Shown here: positions 5,811 through 7,750 of the stretch, in pieces
How positions within the stretch are numbered: position 1 is the first letter of the stretch
How the letters are laid out: each line of letters begins with the position of its first letter
Origin: Burkholderiales bacterium
GTDB taxonomy: Bacteria; Pseudomonadota; Gammaproteobacteria; Burkholderiales; Usitatibacteraceae
Assembly (NCBI GenBank): GCA_014378085.1
Contig: JACMOJ010000185.1
Span: 1 to 7,750, forward strand
Reading direction: 5' to 3'
DNA length: 7,750 nt
Translations under genes and position numbers: made by a program
The notes under the pieces: model-generated
The model's input: the letters and a program-made list of their open reading frames with translations, nothing else
Databases searched by the model: none
What the model was told of the DNA's origin: nothing

Positions 5811-6044
5811 ATGCGCAAGTTAAAACGGCACCTCTACACCCGAGGCGGCGTGACGCGAATTTTTACCGGGAAAACGGTTCCGCTCACCGCCTCTATGGAA
5901 TACCAATGCGTCAATGCCGTCTGTTATGTTTTTGGGATTTCTAGAGCCACATTGTGGCGCATGAAAACGCGAGGTGAGTTTCCCGCGTTTGATCCGATTG
6001 AAGATACCGAAGTTGCCAGCGATGTGCCCGATGGGGCGGCGTAA
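5811..6044 (+). CDS. Small AlpA/excisionase-like helix-turn-helix protein
   Basis: The ATG at 5811 is well supported by AGGAG at 5798-5802, 8 nt upstream. The product is 77 residues. Residues about 35-60, with the core FGISRATLWRMKTRGEFPAF, match the helix-turn-helix plus wing signature of AlpA and MerR-like excisionases, in which such a segment is followed by a Phe-Pro turn. AlpA-type proteins activate or assist excision of P4-like elements. The usual C-terminal segment with an Arg-x-x-x-Trp wing is not evident; here the tail is acidic (EDTE) and Ala-rich. The basic N-terminus (RKLKRH) may also contact DNA. It lies between, and converges with, the P4-type integrase and follows the second recombinase, so it could direct either enzyme. 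Confidence 0.65.
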   Translation: MRKLKRHLYTRGGVTRIFTGKTVPLTASMEYQCVNAVCYVFGISRATLWRMKTRGEFPAFDPIEDTEVASDVPDGAA

Positions 6045-6071
6045 TTTGATTGCGTAGGTAGGTGCTGTTCA

Positions 6072-6110
6072 CGCAAAGGGCGGCAAACCAACCCGGTCTT
6101 GCCCTTTGCG
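6072..6110. repeat. Perfect 10-bp inverted repeat between convergent genes
   Basis: CGCAAAGGGC (6072-6081) pairs exactly with GCCCTTTGCG (6101-6110), with two further wobble pairs possible inside and a loop of about 15-19 nt. It sits 27 bp after the helix-turn-helix gene. No T-run follows on either strand, so it is a weak terminator candidate. It could be a recombinase or regulator binding site. The adjacent GGACGTCC (6111-6118) is a separate 8-bp palindrome. Confidence 0.4.
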
Positions 6111-6194
6111 GGACGTCCGAATCCACCGAAATTGACCAGCTGCATACCGTTGCGATTGGAGCTTGACCGACTATTTTTGGGTCAAATTTCAGTG

Positions 6195-6223
6195 AAAATT
6201 ATTACCCTTACTGGGTTAATTTT
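6195..6223. terminator. Bidirectional terminator-like hairpin overlapping the integrase stop codon
   Basis: AAAATTATTACCC (6195-6207) pairs with GGGTTAATTTT (6213-6223) with a 2-nt bulge, giving 4 plus 7 bp around a 5-nt loop that includes part of the integrase stop codon (6210-6208). The A/T outer arms give a T-rich tail on both strands. The G+C stem is short, so efficiency is doubtful, but its position between convergent genes fits. Confidence 0.4.
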
Positions 6224-7437
6224 GGGGGAGCGGCAACAGTCCTGGCGCCATCGAGATAGTCTGCCCAACGTTGCATCATTCCGCGTCGCTGAATGATGTG
6301 CGTTGTGCGGTTGTATGCGTTGCCCAACGCATCACGCACCTTGTGGGCAAGCTGGGCGTCAATCACATGTAACGGCTCTTCGAGAACTTCGTCGAGGATG
6401 GTTCGTGCTGTTGCCCGAAATCCGTGGGCTGTAGCTTGATCCTTCGTGTATCCCATGGCGCGCAGTGCCACGTTGACTGTGTTTTCGCTGATGGGGCGAT
6501 CGTGAGATCGTTCACCTGGAAACACGAGTCGACCGTGACCAGTGAAAGGGAACAACTTTTTCAGTGCATTGACGGCCTGCGAGGCGAGTGGCACCAAGTG
6601 CGGAAGCCCGTTTTCTTTATCCTGCTTCTTGCGCTTCATTTTGGCGCTCGATATCGTCCACATGCCTGCAACAAGGTCAACCTCGCTCCACTCCATCATG
6701 CGCACGTTGCCTGGGCGCTGAAAAGTAAGCGCGGACAGTATTAGCGCGGTGCGAACAATCGGCCCGCCGTTGTACTGATCGATCGCGCGCATTAGTAAGC
6801 CCACCTCGGGAACGCTCGTGATCGAGGCCATGTGTTTGTTTCTGTGCGGCTTGATTGCACCTCGAAGTGTTGGCGTGGGATCGCTTGAGGAGCGCCCCGT
6901 GGCGACCGCGTAACGACACACTTGCCCCACCACAACGCGAACACCATGCGCAGTTTCGAGTTCGCCGCGAGACTCAGGTTTTTGAAGTAATGTGAGCACG
7001 TCGGCAGCCGAAACGTCGGAGATCGCTTTTCCGCCGATAAACGGGAACGCGTGCATCTCTAACCTGCGAATTAACTTGTTGGCATGCGTTGCCGACCAGT
7101 CGGACGAAAACTTTGCGTGCCACTCTCGTGCAACCGCCTCAAACGAGTCACTGACGGCCGCTATCTCTGCCTGCTTTCCAGATTTGCGCAGTTCACCGGG
7201 GTCGACTCCGTCAACAAGTTGCTTTCGGGCCTTGGCCGTTTTTGCACGTGCGGTTGCGAGACTGACAGCGTCGTACACGCCAAGCGCTAACCGTTTTTCC
7301 TTACCGCTGAAGCGATACTTCAAGCGCCAATACTTACTGCCCGACGCCGCCACTTCAAGATAAAGCCCGTCGCGGTCGTACAGACGATAGGACTTAGCAG
7401 TAGGCTTGGCGTTGCGAACTTCGATATTTGTCAGCAT
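6208..7437 (-). CDS. int: P4-type tyrosine integrase of a tRNA-Leu genomic island
   Basis: The 409-residue product would integrate and excise the island at the tRNA-Leu 3' end. The N-terminus (MLTNIEVRNAKP, then the DGLYLEV and KEKRLALG segments, residues 1-90) is the DUF4102 arm-binding domain typical of P4-like integrases. A SAM-like core-binding domain spans about 95-185, and the catalytic domain about 205-390. Visible catalytic residues are R241 (FQRPGNVR), K267 (KMK), H280 (PHLVPL), H338 and R341 (HGFR), H365 (LAHK) and Y375 (AYNR). ATG 7437 fits the family start; an upstream in-frame TTG at 7479 would read through the regulatory repeats. No clear Shine-Dalgarno precedes the ATG. Length and motifs are those of a full, probably active enzyme. 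A candidate promoter overlaps five short repeats, suggesting autoregulation. Confidence 0.95.
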   Translation of the reverse strand: MLTNIEVRNAKPTAKSYRLYDRDGLYLEVAASGSKYWRLKYRFSGKEKRLALGVYDAVSLATARAKTAKARKQLVDGVDPGELRKSGKQAEIAAVSDSFEAVAREWHAKFSSDWSATHANKLIRRLEMHAFPFIGGKAISDVSAADVLTLLQKPESRGELETAHGVRVVVGQVCRYAVATGRSSSDPTPTLRGAIKPHRNKHMASITSVPEVGLLMRAIDQYNGGPIVRTALILSALTFQRPGNVRMMEWSEVDLVAGMWTISSAKMKRKKQDKENGLPHLVPLASQAVNALKKLFPFTGHGRLVFPGERSHDRPISENTVNVALRAMGYTKDQATAHGFRATARTILDEVLEEPLHVIDAQLAHKVRDALGNAYNRTTHIIQRRGMMQRWADYLDGARTVAAPPKLTQ

Positions 7438-7439
7438 TT

Positions 7440-7501
7440 TGGGGGCATCAAAACTGGGGGCACGAGGTGATGCCCCCAATTATGCCCCCAACATGCCCCC
7501 G
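7440..7501. repeat. Five TGGGGGCA-type repeats at the integrase promoter
   Basis: TGGGGGCA occurs at 7440-7447 and 7455-7462, and its complement TGCCCCCA at 7471-7478 and 7483-7490, with a one-mismatch copy at 7494-7501. Copies run in both orientations and start 3 bp before the integrase start codon. They may be integrase or AlpA binding sites for recombination or repression. The copies on both sides of the candidate -10 support a regulatory role, which remains inference. Confidence 0.65.
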
Positions 7502-7508
7502 CATTCAA
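7479..7508 (-). promoter_or_regulatory. Candidate integrase promoter
   Basis: On the minus strand, TTGAAT (7508-7503) and CATAAT (7484-7479) are separated by 18 bp and match sigma-70 -35 and -10 consensus at 4 and 5 of 6 positions. The -10 lies between two copies of the TGCCCCCA repeat and about 40 bp upstream of the integrase start, so bound protein would block it. Confidence 0.45.
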
Positions 7509-7614
7509 CAGGTTGCCGGTGGACGTCGGCGGACAACTAATCTGGCAGGAAGCTTGATTTTATTGGGTTATGCAGCGATTCTTGTACTTATTTGGACGCT
7601 GCTGGATGTCCTGT

Positions 7615-7640
7615 TGGTGCCCGAGACCGGAATCGAACCG
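7615..7640. other. Probable attachment site at the tRNA 3' end
   Basis: P4-type integrases usually recombine at the 3' end of a tRNA gene, here the T-arm, acceptor stem and CCA of tRNA-Leu. The integrase start is 178 bp away. The exact core cannot be defined because the partner copy is not in the window. The tRNA is intact, as expected when the element carries a replacement 3' end. Confidence 0.5.
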
Positions 7641-7708
7641 GTACGCCCGCTATTCACGAAAGCGGCGGATTTTAAGTCCGCTGTGTCTACCAATTCCACC
7701 ACTCGGGC
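7615..7708 (-). tRNA. leuZ: tRNA-Leu (anticodon UAA)
   Basis: The minus strand reads GCCCGAG (7708-7702) as the 5' acceptor strand, pairing with CTCGGGC before discriminator A and an encoded CCA (7617-7615). The anticodon loop CTTAAAA (7676-7670) sits between a 5-bp stem, giving anticodon TAA at 7674-7672, which reads UUA and UUG leucine codons. A long variable arm between the anticodon and T-arms is typical of leucine tRNA, and the T-loop GGTTCGATTCC is present. The gene symbol follows E. coli usage and is a guess about naming. Confidence 0.95.
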
Positions 7709-7726
7709 AATGGACTGACTTCCTGA

Positions 7727-7732
7727 ATTCTA
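7727..7732 (-). promoter_or_regulatory. Candidate -10 box of the tRNA-Leu promoter
   Basis: TAGAAT on the minus strand matches the sigma-70 -10 consensus at 5 of 6 positions and ends 18 bp before the mature tRNA 5' end, a suitable distance for a short leader. The -35 element would fall at or beyond the right edge of the window. Confidence 0.35.
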
Positions 7733-7750
7733 GCGGTCAATCAGATTCGC

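Noticed and set aside
6424..6919. Open frames overlapping the P4-type integrase in other frames
   Set aside because: The integrase frame carries all catalytic motifs; the others are shadows with no motif or ribosome-binding site.
7438..7479. Upstream TTG start for the P4-type integrase
   Set aside because: It would translate the regulatory repeats and add 14 residues absent from the family; the ATG at 7437 fits the family N-terminus.
7440..7501. CRISPR-like array from the regularly placed octamers
   Set aside because: Repeats are only 8 bp, occur in both orientations, and have irregular spacers of 4-8 bp.
7428..7718. Plus-strand open frame spanning the repeats and the tRNA
   Set aside because: It runs through the tRNA gene and the integrase promoter in antisense and has no protein character.

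Overview
The window looks like the tRNA-proximal end of a chromosomal genomic island in a proteobacterium, most likely a gammaproteobacterium. The right edge carries a complete tRNA-Leu(UAA) gene with an encoded CCA end (7615-7708, minus). Just past its 3' end lies a P4-type tyrosine integrase (6208-7437, minus), the usual arrangement for islands that integrate into tRNA 3' ends. No second copy of the tRNA 3' end is visible, so the element probably runs out through the left edge. The host assignment is inference from the tRNA and integrase type only.

Right module (about 4290-7710): three mobility genes. Moving left from the tRNA are the P4-type integrase with five short TGGGGGCA-type repeats around its promoter, a 77-residue AlpA/excisionase-like helix-turn-helix protein (5811-6044, plus), and a second, unrelated tyrosine recombinase of the Phage_integr_N/Integrase_1 type (4739-5680, plus) whose catalytic residues are all visible. 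The DNA before this second recombinase (4578-4697) folds into several hairpins, two of which exclude each other.

Middle (3282-4738): about 1.45 kb with no confident gene. It holds a 356-bp segment bounded by perfect 13-bp inverted repeats (3845-4200), inside which a minus-strand reading frame is broken by one TAG. It also holds a small possible ORF (3616-3816), several hairpins, and a minus-strand terminator-like hairpin (4294-4322) with no gene assigned to it.

Left module (1-3281): the cargo. A CoiA-like nuclease candidate with an N-terminal zinc-finger-like motif (1424-2236, minus) is followed on the same strand by a cysteine-rich protein with eight DnaJ-type CxxC repeats in two perfectly periodic blocks (1250 running off the left edge). 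Divergent from the nuclease, with only 37 bp between start codons, is a two-helix membrane protein with a C-terminal zinc-ribbon-like motif (2274-3281, plus). All three cargo proteins carry probable zinc-binding motifs, and their joint function is not one I recognise. This trio is the best candidate for an undescribed system, perhaps acting on DNA at the membrane, but that function is inference.
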